Assembly: GCA_019022495.1 (NCBI GenBank)
Contig: JAFEKR010000005.1
Coordinates: 1,674,001 to 1,738,000 of the forward strand
Direction of reading: 5' to 3'
Source of the DNA: Epichloe hybrida
Taxonomy: Eukaryota; Ascomycota; Sordariomycetes; Hypocreales; Clavicipitaceae
DNA length: 64,000 bases
The position numbers were made by a program, and so were the translations under genes. Shown here piece by piece: positions 46,198-56,977 of this stretch (positions within the stretch are counted from its first letter, which is position 1; each line of letters begins with the position of its first letter). The notes beneath the pieces were generated by a model. The model was not told the DNA's origin, made no database searches, and saw only the letters and a list, made by a program, of their open reading frames with translations.

Positions 46198-49053
46198 TCT
46201 GATGCAGTGCGGTGTGCAGGTTGCAGAGGGGTGGACCTCCTGCTGAGTACTTGAGTACCTGAGTACCTACCTGCCCAGGTACCGAGCAGCCTTGAGCGCT
46301 GGCATAAAGTACGGAGGACCTGCCCCGATACAGACAGAGTACTCAGTGCTCCGCTACAGTAGCGGTAGCGGACTTAGCAGACTGGCAGACTAGCAGTCTA
46401 CCGCGGACCAGCCGAGACTGGCGGCCCGTCATGGGTCGGTCGGGTCGGCTGGCTTGTTACCAACGACTTGACTGACTGGATGACCATTGACACATCGCGG
46501 ACGAGACTGAAACGGACTCGAGGAATGCCATTGATGGGGTCGGCGGGCCGGCGTGTGTCTCCCTTCTTGTTACGGCGCACAAGGTCAACGAATGCCATAA
46601 TCCCGTGTCACTTCACAGCAGTTTACTTTTGCTCCGGTGCACACTGGATGTCGCTGTCGTTGTTGTCGTTGTTGTCGTTGTCGTCGTTGTTGGATGTCTG
46701 GTGTGATGGATGATTGGAGTGCGGCGAGTGCTTCGTACGGAGCACCTTGGATCCGAACTCCCTTGTGATACCTTTCCCATGTACGTCCGTACCGGGCACA
46801 CATGCACAGAACCTAGGTCGGTGGTCGAGTAAGTAAGTACTCCATAAGTCCGTAGTACTCGGTAGATATGTAGTCATCACATCTACCTCGTCACGCCTCC
46901 ACGGAATGAATGGAGATGAGTGACAAGTTGACAGTTGACTCGTCACTTCTCGGTGGGGGCCGAGAGCAGCCGAGGGACAGAGAGGCATGCCATGGCCGCA
47001 TGCATTGATTGCTCTTTGTGATGATGAATGGCAAGAAAAGAGAAACTTTGCTCTATTAATCCATATCCAACTTTCATCTCCATATCTCCATATCCAATGC
47101 AACATTTGCCCTTGGTTGCTGCTCGAATCAAAGGTGCTCAAGTACGAATCGACGAATCGACGAATCAAATCGCCCCGGAGAGGGGCCCGGGGACCGGCTT
47201 ATTGCCGGAGGAGGCTTCTTACATATGTAAGTTTGCTTTTTGCCGCCAAAGCCAACTTATTATGTAAAAGGCAAACGAATGGGCAGAATCGGGAGCCCCC
47301 CCCCGCGCCATCCAGTCCCCGTCCGCTCCATTTTCTTTAGATAATGCTGAGGTAAATGAAGCAAGTCCCAACTATCAATTTGCAAGTAAATGAAAAGGTT
47401 TGTGTTTTATTATAGTTTAGTTAAAAGTTTACTTTTTTTTTTTAAAAAAAAACTCTTGCGTATATTCATTTACTTTTGAACTCATATATATCTTAGTTGC
47501 CAAGTGTTAAGGCTAGGCCACCGTTTTTATTGTGTTATAACGAGCCGTGAGATTGACCACGTTGCGCGGCTTTAAACAGGTTCTCGCGTAATACGTTGGC
47601 CAACAGCCGCGATTGCGACCGCGCAAAGACCGGCGTGGCTTTAGTCACGTGATCCCCACACAATCCTCTCAATTTATCATGCGTATAGAATTCTGTACTA
47701 ACATGAATAAACCTCTCTTATATTTGAAACGTCTTTTTATTCAGGAGCCGTTATTATAACGCATGTCTAAATTTGTAAGGCGGGGTGTTTCGATTTTCTA
47801 ATGTGGTAGCATTTTGCCTGACCTCTCTAAGGTGTCAACACCTGCGGCACGAACTTGTCAAAAGACGCATGATCTGATCTTGGCTCATCGCAGCAAATAA
47901 AAGGCCTAGTTTGACATGGTTCATTTATTTGGCCAAGAGTTTCACTCCCACGAGCCACGAGCTCGAAAGCGGTTTGATAGCTGGTTGACGCCGTGCGTGA
48001 ATTCCAGAGGTCGGCCTCATTCGACCTGGACAGGTGGTTATAGAAGCCACACAGCGAGTATTAGTGCGAGACCTCTTACTACACTTCCGACTCCCGTGGG
48101 TGGGCTCGTTCAATCGAGTTTTCAGTCATCTGGAACGTTTTCTCGAGCATATCGGGATGAAGTCGACGAGTCAGATGGACCGGCCGGTACATCCCATTGC
48201 TCCATTTCGCACTGCAACAGAGCTTATACAGTCAAGATGGTGGCTTGGGCGATGATTTGTGATAACTATGGCAGGCATGTTTCTTGAAAAGCTTTTCGAC
48301 ACGGATGTCAATCATCCCCCCTCCCCCCTTTTTCGTTGGGCATACTCAGCAATAATGGGCCATCAAATATTAGTAGGAATCTGATGCGTTGGCTACAACC
48401 ATTGCAGAAGAAGGGGCAAGAAGAAGAATCCAATACTTGTGTGAATCGAGTCCCCGATCAGACAAGGGCCGAGTGAAGGTAAGACGTAAAGGCGTAGTTG
48501 ATGCTCTAGTGTCAGCCAATATGACATTCCATTCTGACTGACCGTTTCATTCACGCAAGTTGGTAACGCGTGCCCCCAATAGGTCCCTCAAGTCATCACG
48601 TTGAAGATCCGTTTTCGTGCCGGAAAGGGGAAGGGAAGTCCCACGGCTTTACACGCGCAACATGCTATTTCATGATTTGAACGAGTCGCTCAAGTAATGC
48701 TTAGGACTTCGACTCATTGCAACGGGCTGGCACGATTTGACCCGTATTCAGCTTTTCTTCGTTCTCCGCATGCAGGAAGCGAGAATGCCCAGGTTATCGA
48801 CATAGTGACCTGACAATATCACGGCAAAAAGGTGGACCGTATCAACAGAACTTGCAAATGGATGGAACCCTAGGCAGTCGAACCGTCTGTTGCTCGCTCC
48901 TCAATCTAGCTCACGAGTACTCTTTGCGTCGACTCTTCTCCGCATCGCCATCGTTCAACCTTCGCGGGGTGGGTATTTATCAGAAAGACTTGACTTGACT
49001 TGAATGACGAAATGAAATGACTATACTTGATTGAGATTCGGGTGCTCCCTACG
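46198..49053. other. Long intergenic region, no confident gene
   Basis: About 2.9 kb. It includes CGTTGT/CGTCGTTGTT simple repeats at 46650-46692, several TACGGAG/GTACTCCG motifs (46310, 46735, 46838), a C run at 47297, an AT-rich stretch at 47390-47500, and a possible solo LTR at 47505-47760. A 123-codon frame at 47916-48287 (plus) has no motif or homology that I recognise. No RNA gene is seen. Confidence 0.5.
47505..47760. mobile_element. Possible solo LTR
   Basis: The stretch begins TGTTAAGGC and ends CCGTTATTATAAC, with a TCACGTGA box and an AATAAA-type signal about 60 bases before the end, as in fungal LTRs. It is more AT-rich than its neighbours. No clear target-site duplication was found and it does not match the LTRs of the island, so this is a tentative call. 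Confidence 0.35.
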
Positions 49054-49935
49054 CTACGGCCACAACTCGGTTTCTTTCCACACCTTCTTCTCCAAAGTAT
49101 AGTTCCATCGTCGTGCCCTTTCAGCATCAGACAAGTCGAGTCTGTCCACTTCCTCCGGCACAATGACGAGAACTCTAAAGTTTTCCCTGGCAACACTGTC
49201 GTGCAAGTCCTCGACCTTTTGGCCGAGGCTGAGCTCCCCTTCCGGCTTCTCCGTCATAAGGGTCCCGGGTGGTGGATTCCGAAACGTGCCTCTCATGAAG
49301 GGGCTGAGGTTTCCGAAATGAGCCGTCAGTTCGCGGGTCCAGCTCCAGGGTTCGCCCGTGTTCTTCTCCGCGGATACTTTGCGCATGTGCGGCGCCAGAG
49401 CATCTCTCACGGATGCTGCTTGGTCGTGGTCTAGTTCTATATCCGGGCCGATCATGTGTACGCGGCCACGGAGACGCCATTGGGTCTTGGACTCGGTGGC
49501 CCAGAAGACGGCTTCGATGAGGCCACCCTTGGAGGAGCCCGCGGAGGAGCCCGTGGAGGAACCTTTGGAGGTCGACAGCATTTCGGATACTTTCTCCATG
49601 CGGGCGTCAGTGGTGAGGGTCGGCAGATCAGTCTGGTAGGACGCGGGATTCAGAGGAGCCGGGTTCTTGCTGTTGGGTTGGAGGGAAGCCCACATCCCGC
49701 GGTAGACGACTGTGCGAGCCCGTGGAAGGAAAGATGATGGCGACACTTGATGTAGCGAGCTCAGCGTGAACGTTGGTGATTTCATCGACTCCATGTCCGA
49801 GGCGAAGGCCTCGCGCCACGGAGCGGCTGCTACGGTTGTGCTGGTGCTGGACGTAGAGGACATTGTGCGCTGAAGTTGCTGGCTGATTTGTTGTTGTATC
49901 CTTGCGTTGGGCAACCTCCTGAGATGATGGGCCAT
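49054..49935 (-). CDS. Alr4036-type FMN-binding protein (pyridoxamine oxidase-like)
   Basis: A single frame encodes 293 residues. The core resembles the Alr4036 group of pyridoxamine 5'-phosphate oxidase-like split-barrel proteins: PWREAF near residue 39, ARTVVYRGMWASL about 72-84, the TDAR..K segment about 108-113, and EAVFWATESKTQWRLRGRVHMIG about 140-163, a strand pair expected to line an FMN pocket. The C-terminal half has the NLSPFMRGTFRNPPPG loop and ends with WNYTLEKKVWKETELWP. The family binds FMN, and its substrate in fungi is unknown. Ser/Gly-rich insert 121-136. The first 25 residues are basic and Gln-rich; a second ATG at residue 25 is an alternative start, and the extension might be a mitochondrial signal. 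No intron is needed. Confidence 0.8.
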   Translation of the reverse strand: MAHHLRRLPNARIQQQISQQLQRTMSSTSSTSTTVAAAPWREAFASDMESMKSPTFTLSSLHQVSPSSFLPRARTVVYRGMWASLQPNSKNPAPLNPASYQTDLPTLTTDARMEKVSEMLSTSKGSSTGSSAGSSKGGLIEAVFWATESKTQWRLRGRVHMIGPDIELDHDQAASVRDALAPHMRKVSAEKNTGEPWSWTRELTAHFGNLSPFMRGTFRNPPPGTLMTEKPEGELSLGQKVEDLHDSVARENFRVLVIVPEEVDRLDLSDAERARRWNYTLEKKVWKETELWP

Positions 49936-51338
49936 CAGCCATCAGTAACCATCAGTAATAACCCGCACGTGTCAGTGCGTGCCGTAGAGTGTATTCACGT
50001 TGCCATCGCTGACAAACGCCGGCTCCGTCTGGCGCTTGTCGTCGGTCGGGCCCCGCATTGTTGGAGTGACGTAGGCTACATGTATGAATCATGATTCATG
50101 ATATGACCGGGGAAGAGGGAGAGGGGAAGAAATAGTCCGTACGGAGTACGGATCCGTAGGAGCCGTGAAATTCCCATTGGAGGTATTAGACAAAATCTCA
50201 CCCGTCCTCAAAAGGGTTTGTCATCACTCTGTCATGGGTTTCACAACAGCGTTTGTTGTTTGTTCAGTCCACTTGGGTTTTGCTTAACCCCACGAGACGA
50301 TGGGCCTACCCTGCGGTGGCCAGGTAAGAACCCCTATGTTAGATAATAGTTTTAACCTCTAGCGAGTAAAAAACGTTAATAGCCTTTGCTTTGCTATCCT
50401 TTGATCCGTGGATCCGAAGACCTTCAACCTTCGATTTGCTAATTTGAGGACGCTTGATTCAATTCGATCAATCCGGTGACCTTCGACCTAGTATTGAGAA
50501 CTAACTAAACCACTAGCTACCTTTTACGCAGAAGCGCTTGCTTAATAAACACGCCCTTCAAGAGGCAAAGTGCAAGCCTAGCAAGAACAGCTCAAGATAC
50601 GAAACCACGTACATATGAAACACTTGTCTGCCGGTCTGCATGATGATATTGTAGGGGTCAAGCTGCCAAAACAGCAAGGGTGATATACAGGGGGGGTCTT
50701 CTATTCCGTACATATTATGTACATAATAGTTCGCTGTCAAGAAATATCAACGTTAGGATGATAGAGTCAGGCCGGCTGTCGCGACTCCAGGGTGACATCT
50801 GATGTGGGAATCGATTTGGAGCAAGATCCCGGAATTCAGGCAAAGTTTAGTGCCCGGGGCGAGCGCGCACATGCATGTTTTTAATCGGCCCATCTATCCA
50901 TGCACACATGCAGCACCAGGCAGAGTAGCAATGCTATTCGGGACAAGTCAGATTGTATGTATGTCCCGCAACACCGGTGCATCGCACGGTTTTGTACGGA
51001 GTACTCCGTAGACCAGGAAAACCCCAGGGACATGCGTTATTTTCTTCCAGACGAGCAACGCATCAAATTCACGATTCCCTACTCTAGTAGCTATTAGTCA
51101 GGCGCTTCAAGAATCAGTGCCAACGGGAACATGATAAGGTATGTGTGCGTGCGGTGGTGGTGATTGACACGGTTCGGGTGGCCCTGGCGAAGCTGCATCG
51201 CTTCTTGTTTTAGATGTTGGATGCTGGAGAACTGGGATTATTTCCGCTGGGGGGGGGAAGCATGTATGTAGCAATGCTTGATGCAGATTGCAGGAAGTGG
51301 GCATGGTTAACAAGAATCATGGTCGAGGCTCGACACGA

Positions 51339-51867
51339 TACATGTAGGGAGCGTTTATGCAGCATCCCCTCTGGCGTAGCTAGCATCCCTTTGTGGCTAG
51401 GGAAGCGGCGTAGACATCCGATACCGGGCACCCATAGTAATTTGTATAGTAAGAGGGTATAATGTGTCAAATCTATCTAGCATTATTAAAATCGTAAGAC
51501 GATTCGTGTTAGGCTTCTTGCGTTCGGGCGCTGGGTATGAATAACAAGGTTAAATCCGAGCTCAATTATGACGCTATCAAGAGCTTCGCGCGCAGTCTAA
51601 AGAGAAGGGAATTTACGGTTAAAAAGGGCCTCCATAATGATGTAGGAAATGTGTAGATAGCTTAATAGGAATAGCTTCAATTTAATTGTGATAATGTGTG
51701 ATGCTTTTGACGAGATCCATTTACGAATTCTAGCGGTGAGGGCTTTATGTCCTAATTGCCTTACTAATCTGCAGTGGAGCCCGACATCGGGCGTTCACAC
51801 ACGCAAGCCACAGATGGGGATGCTAGCTACGCCAGAGGGGATGCTGCATAAACGCTCCCTACATGTA
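51339..51867. mobile_element. Inverted-repeat unit, possible MITE
   Basis: Two perfect 51-bp inverted arms, 51339-51389 and 51817-51867, enclose 427 bp. Both start TACATGTAGGGAGCG from the outside. Weaker inverted similarity extends inward for another 40 bases or so (TGTGGCT and CGATNNCGGGC on both sides). The core (51450-51720) is AT-richer and has no gene. No clean flanking duplication was found, so the unit could be a non-autonomous DNA transposon, a foldback element or an inverted duplication. Confidence 0.5.
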
Positions 51868-52678
51868 CAACCAACTGCCCCAGGTTCTACTGACCCGGGT
51901 GCAGATGCGAGTGCGGGTGCGGGTGCAACATGAACGGGCTCGTGTACTGTGGATCTTTGGGGAAACACCATCGCCGTCGATTTTTCGGTGCTCGGAGAAT
52001 GCTAATGCCTCGTGTTGTTCAACGCAGACATTGGCATTGTAATAGTTCGTAACTTCGTATGCTGCAGCCTGTTCAGGTTAGACAAGGCATCGGGTTATTC
52101 GATTGAGTTGAAAGACAAATACATAGGCTGGGAATGACGGGGAGTCGGGGACACATGACGCCAAATTGAACGTCATGGGCCACTATTAGAAATAAGGTCA
52201 ACGGAAAACTCCGGCATAATATCACTGGACATCGGTGGACATTTGCATAGTACCCAGAAAGTCCAGAAAATCTAGGCAATGCGCGGGCGAGTGCGGGCGT
52301 CTACTCTATAGACCAGTGTCATGGGAATCCTACCCAGCCATGAGTTGCATTTACCTTGAAACGGGGTTCGGGGAGAAGCGGCTTGACGAGTTGTCTCTTG
52401 GAGATCGTAATCGTCGTGCTGTGCTAGTCAGAAATCCTGGTTGGATAAAGTGAAGGGGTTTTTGAAGGATCAATTCTATTGAGTTGTCAGGCATTATTAT
52501 TGGCGCACTAATCCGTATAGGCCAGGCTGTTAGGGCGGGCTGGCCTGCCTGGCCGCCTGGTTGATCCAGTCAAAACGGCTGGCTTGGCTGACCTGGCGGG
52601 AACGTGGGCAGGTGCGGGGAGCCACACTTGCCCAGTCTGCAGGGTGCACAGGCTTATCATTACTAGCTCCTCGGGAAG

Positions 52679-52755
52679 TGAGGAAGGAGGAAGGAGGAAG
52701 GAGGAAGGAGGAAGGAGGAAGGAGGAAGGAGGGAGGAGGAAGGAGGAAGAGAGGA
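52679..52755. repeat. GGAAGGA purine repeat tract
   Basis: About ten copies of the 7-bp unit GGAAGGA (with one GGGAGGA variant) give a 77-bp run with only purines on the plus strand. Such tracts can form triplex or unusual structures and vary in length. It lies about 0.8 kb upstream of the transcription factor gene. Confidence 0.95.
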
Positions 52756-53541
52756 ATACAGAAATAGAGGAATAGAAAGAAAGACAGATAGTGTGCGCGC
52801 GCCAGAGACATGGCCGTGAGTAGATGGGCATATGCCCACAGCCCACCAGGTCTGATTTAGTATGGATGACGGCAGGGTAATTCTGCTCGCTCTGTCCGTT
52901 ACAATACTGGAAGAAAAAACAGGGGGCGACAGAGCGAGGGGGATTAGAACGGGGATGCCGACGGGGATAGGGTATTTGTCCACTTTTTAATGCTATACTT
53001 CAAAAATCCGGTTAGTCTCGTCGGATAAGCAAGTGACTTACTTGACTGACGACGGCTGGCGCTGACTTTGACGGGCCGACGACCTCGACCAAATACTCTC
53101 CGTCAGTTAACCTCACAGCTGGCAGAAAGTCTGGCCGACAGCTGCTGGACTGGGCTGGACTGGGCTGGACTGGACTGTATCAGACTCGGTGCATCTCATC
53201 TGGCTCTTATTCCCATCTTCTTCACCTCCCCGTTCCCTCGCTCTCCTGGTCCTTAATTCCCTTTATTCCCCTCTCAATCCCAAGCGCGGAGCTCCGAATT
53301 CCAAGAGACTGAGCTAAGATCAAAGCCTGCACTGCAGTCCGGTGCATTGGCCGCCGCCCAGCTTCCGGCGACCGACAACGTTGCGCTACTATTTCCGGCC
53401 GCATTCCGGCCTGTTGGATCGCAACCACTCTCAAGCTACCCTCCAGACCAGACCAGACCTACATGTACTTACTTGACTTGCTGGTCCATTTAGCACCCCG
53501 TCGTCATCCTCTCTGGCTTCGGTCGATTTGCCTGTCAGCAG

Positions 53542-56217
53542 ATGGACTTGTCGCTTCTGCACCTCGCCCAACACCGGCCTGGTGCGAGGGACGCTGCCTC
53601 GCCCTCATCAATGCCAGTTAAACCCGATCTCGACTCATCCTCCAGTATTGCCTCGACAAGTTCCATTGGCGGTCCAACGCACTCCTATTCTCGACATCCT
53701 GCTTTTCCAAGAGGCGACGATGCAAACTTCGCTTATCGGAAATTGAATGGCGAGAGGTCCCCTTCCAACGGCGATGAACCACTGAGAAAGAAGCAGAAGC
53801 GCAACAAACCGACCTTGTCGTGCCATGAATGTGTGGAAAGAAAGACAAAGGTAAGCATGTTTCTGATTGTGAGAATAACTGCCATATTTTCTCTCGGTGC
53901 TGTCTCTTCTTCTTCGGGTTTCTTGTTGTCAGAAGACAGACCCTTGTGCGTTGTGTTTGGCACGGTACATATCATGCCCTTTCTTCATGAATTTTTTTTG
54001 GTCTCATCATGCATTGCATTGCAGTGGTCATTGGGGATTTCCCGCACTTGCAGTACTTGTACTGTTGCACGACATCTCGCTGTTACCCTTCATCCCGGCT
54101 GGTCACATGTGCCACCTCAGAGGATCCCAACCAGTTGTTGTTTTCAGCAAATACCCAATTCAGGCAGCGAGTCAAGTCTTTACAATTTGGGTCCGGGGGA
54201 TTTTTTTCATATCACCGTGCCACAATTAGCGCTTATATCCGAGTCAAAGAAGAAGAAAGCATTCAACAATTAACACAAAAGTGTCTAGTGCGACAGAGGT
54301 CGGCCTCACTGTCTTGCTTGTGAGTTCACCCGATTATAATTAAAAATTACATGTGACGGGCCTCGATCGCCCTGCTAACGAGGTTTGAAAGGCATCAAAC
54401 GGCAGACAGAATGTCGATATGCGCATGTAGCCAATCTACTAGAGTAAGTGACTCATCGGAATAGGAGCTTCTGACGAGACTGACACAACATGTCAAAAGG
54501 GAAACATCCAGGTCTGCTGCAAATGGACGTCGAATGACCCGGCCGCCTAAGAAGAAGGCCCCGGGGGATGTATCCATGTCCATCCCCAATATCGCAGACA
54601 GGGGTGCCATCAATGACCAAGACGCTTCATCTCGCGGTGCAGCGGCCTTGTCCATTGGGCTGCTGTCGCATGTGCCGTATTCAGTAACCAAAGCAAGCAA
54701 CGTTTTTGGTATTGGGTCAGAGCATCCGTTTGCAAACTACTGGACTTGCGAGGGTGGCTTGGGCGAAGTCATTTCGGTTCTGCCAGAGAAAATCCAAGCT
54801 GACATACTGGTGGCCCGATATTTCGAATGCGTTGATCCCATCTATCCCATGATCCACCGCCAAACCTTCTATGCCGACTATGAACACTTTTGGCGGGTCG
54901 GGGCCGAAGAGAAGAATAAAATGGAAGCTTCCTTTATTGCTTTGATGTTTGTCATATTGGCCCTCGGCACACAATTCGTCACGACTACAACCGCAGACGA
55001 GCGAAAGGAGACTGCCGAGTTCTACGCATCCGCATCCAACCAGGCGCTCCGCGTGTCGTCGTATCTGAGTACCGCATCGTTGAGATCTATACAGGCAATG
55101 GTGTTGATGACGTACTTTCTGATCAATGACAATCATGCGTCAGATGGATGGGCATTTGCTGGCATTTTGATCCGACAAGCGTATGCCATGGGCCTGCACC
55201 GTGACCCCAACATCGGTAAGTCGACGCACAGCATGTCCTGCCTCTATCGAGGCAAAGGTCTGAGGGTTCGATAATGTGACACAAGCTAATTCGTCCCTTT
55301 GGTTTTTTTTTTCTTCGCTTGGTTTAAATTACAGTCACGCCCAATGCCAACCCGTTTGAGAAACAGCAGAGACGAAAGGTTTGGCAAGCTGTCTTGTTGC
55401 AAGACACATTCTTGACGGTTCTCTTGTCCTTGCCACCTTCGGCTACACACACGGACGTTTCCGTAGACGACTTGTTGGATGACAGCGCTTCCATCGCCAG
55501 GAGTGACCCTACCGACACGGCGTACATCAGGGGCTCTTGGATGTTGGCCAACTTGGTGCAAGAAACCATCTGCTCACCCCGCTCACTGGATGTGTCGATC
55601 TGCACAACGGTGCGGCACAAGTCAAAATTAGTGGCCGACTTTCGAGCTGTTTACCGCTCGTTCCCCGACGTATTTCGGTCTTGGGACGCGGACAGTCTGA
55701 CAGCAGCGGCAAGCACCAACAAGCGCATCGTGAGGCAGACATTGTTCCTGACGAGCAACTACTTCCACAACCTCATGTTAGTTCACGCCTCAGAGAGCCC
55801 CGAAGTGCCGGTCAATGTCCGAGGGACACTGGAAGCGGCTCACGATGCAATCAGTGCATTCTTTCTCATGTTTACTCTATTGGAATCCGAGGCCAGAGTC
55901 TGGTGGGTATTCAATCATCGTGCCTTTTTGGAAGCGCTGTGCATAGCCAATGTGCTTCGCGAAACAGCCAAAGACGCAGCCGGCAAAGACGCTATTGTGA
56001 GAGATCCTTTATTTGTAAGAGCTAGAGGTGATATCAGTGAGTCCGTTTCACAACTCTGGCAACCTCCGAATCAGAAGGGAAGGCTCGAATCGGTTCGCAT
56101 GGACTCTTGCTAACGCGGTCGCACACAGCTCGGATGATTCAAATCATGGAGCTCATTGGCTCCGACAACGATGTGGCGCGTACACGAGTACACGTTTTGA
56201 GCGAATTTTTGGATTGA
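53542..56217 (+). CDS. Zn2Cys6 transcription factor
   Basis: Six exons (53542-53850, 54289-54319, 54392-54443, 54512-55215, 55335-56036, 56129-56217) join in frame to 628 residues. The zinc cluster, spread over exons 1-3, is perfect: Cys94, 97, 104, 111, 114 and 121 with spacing 2-6-6-2-6. It is preceded by a basic KKQKRNKP stretch and followed by RPPKKKAPG. Residues about 220-420 form a fungal transcription factor regulatory domain (ARYFECVDPIYPMIHRQTF, then YASASNQALR, SIQAMVLMTYFLI, AYAMGLHRDP). It should bind CGG-type DNA sites in the nucleus; targets are unknown. Introns are 438, 72, 68, 119 and 92 bp; the first is unusually long. The single 31-bp exon 2 is easy to miss. The last exon ends VHVLSEFLD. 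Confidence 0.88.
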
Positions 56218-56977
56218 ACATGGTTGGCAACGCATTTTCGGCTGGCTCTCGAGAGCTTCGGAAAGGCGACCGAGGTGTGTGGGGCCGGAATTCAGCAGAC
56301 AGCGGGCCTCGTCAGCCGGCCGGCCGCCGTTGGGCCGTTGTACGTGTGGAGGGAGAACAGATTCAGCCTTGTTGGTGGTGGGTGGACGACCCCGTTGGAC
56401 ACGTAATGACTACGCATTCAAGGCAGACTTGCACGCGACGTACGCAATTGGACAGGCAGGCAGCCCTTTTCGCTCTTTCCAGCCAACTTTCGTGTCCTCC
56501 CTTGGCGCACGAGTGCATTTGTCGTCGTGGCTATGCATTCGGAGATGGACTCAGTCTCCTCCACCGTACGAGAGAGTGAGGATAATGGCGTGTTTCACAG
56601 GCGGTTGGCGAGAGGGTAAGATTGAGGAATGCCTGTGTTCTACTATTTCCTCATTCGTCATGATGCCATTTTGATTAGCTTCTTATTCTTCCTCCTACTT
56701 GTTTATGAACAGTGAACAGGGTTGGCAGGTTGATTCTAGGAGGAAGCACAACGGCATCAGTATCACAGGCGTCGGGGCGCGCCACCAATCGCATCGGGCT
56801 ACTTACTCTACTTGTTCTTCACTGCGAACACAGCTCATTACGGCCAGCTTAGATTGCGGACTGTCTCAGAAACAGCATGCTTGTTTATCGCACACAACGG
56901 ACATGGACCTCTTCACTCGGACAACTGATAACCTGACTTATTACAGTCTCGGTTCAATGGAAATCCCTGCCCAAATC
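56218..56977. other. Intergenic between converging genes
   Basis: The 3' regions of the transcription factor gene (plus) and the TatD-type hydrolase gene (minus). Open frames here (56028-56579, 56279-56674, 56699-57208) overlap the ends of those genes or lack any motif. Nothing else recognised. Confidence 0.6.

Larger units (their letters stand above)
49936..53541. other. 3.6-kb intergenic region with repeats, no confident gene
   Basis: Divergent upstream regions of the FMN-binding protein and transcription factor genes. It contains TACGGAGTAC motifs at 50138 and 50995, an AT-richer patch at 50335-50560, a perfect 51-bp inverted repeat (51339-51389 and 51817-51867) around an AT-rich core, GCGGGT units at about 51905-51925, a purine tract of GGAAGGA repeats at 52679-52755, and GGGCTGGACT repeats at 53150-53176. 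Open frames across the repeats are low-complexity artefacts. The length may reflect complex control of the transcription factor gene. Confidence 0.6.

Noticed and set aside
47916..48287. 123-codon plus-strand frame
   Set aside because: No signal, domain or splice support; composition is not clearly coding. It was left as intergenic.
56028..56579. 183-codon plus-strand frame
   Set aside because: It overlaps the intron and last exon of the transcription factor in another frame and has no motif.
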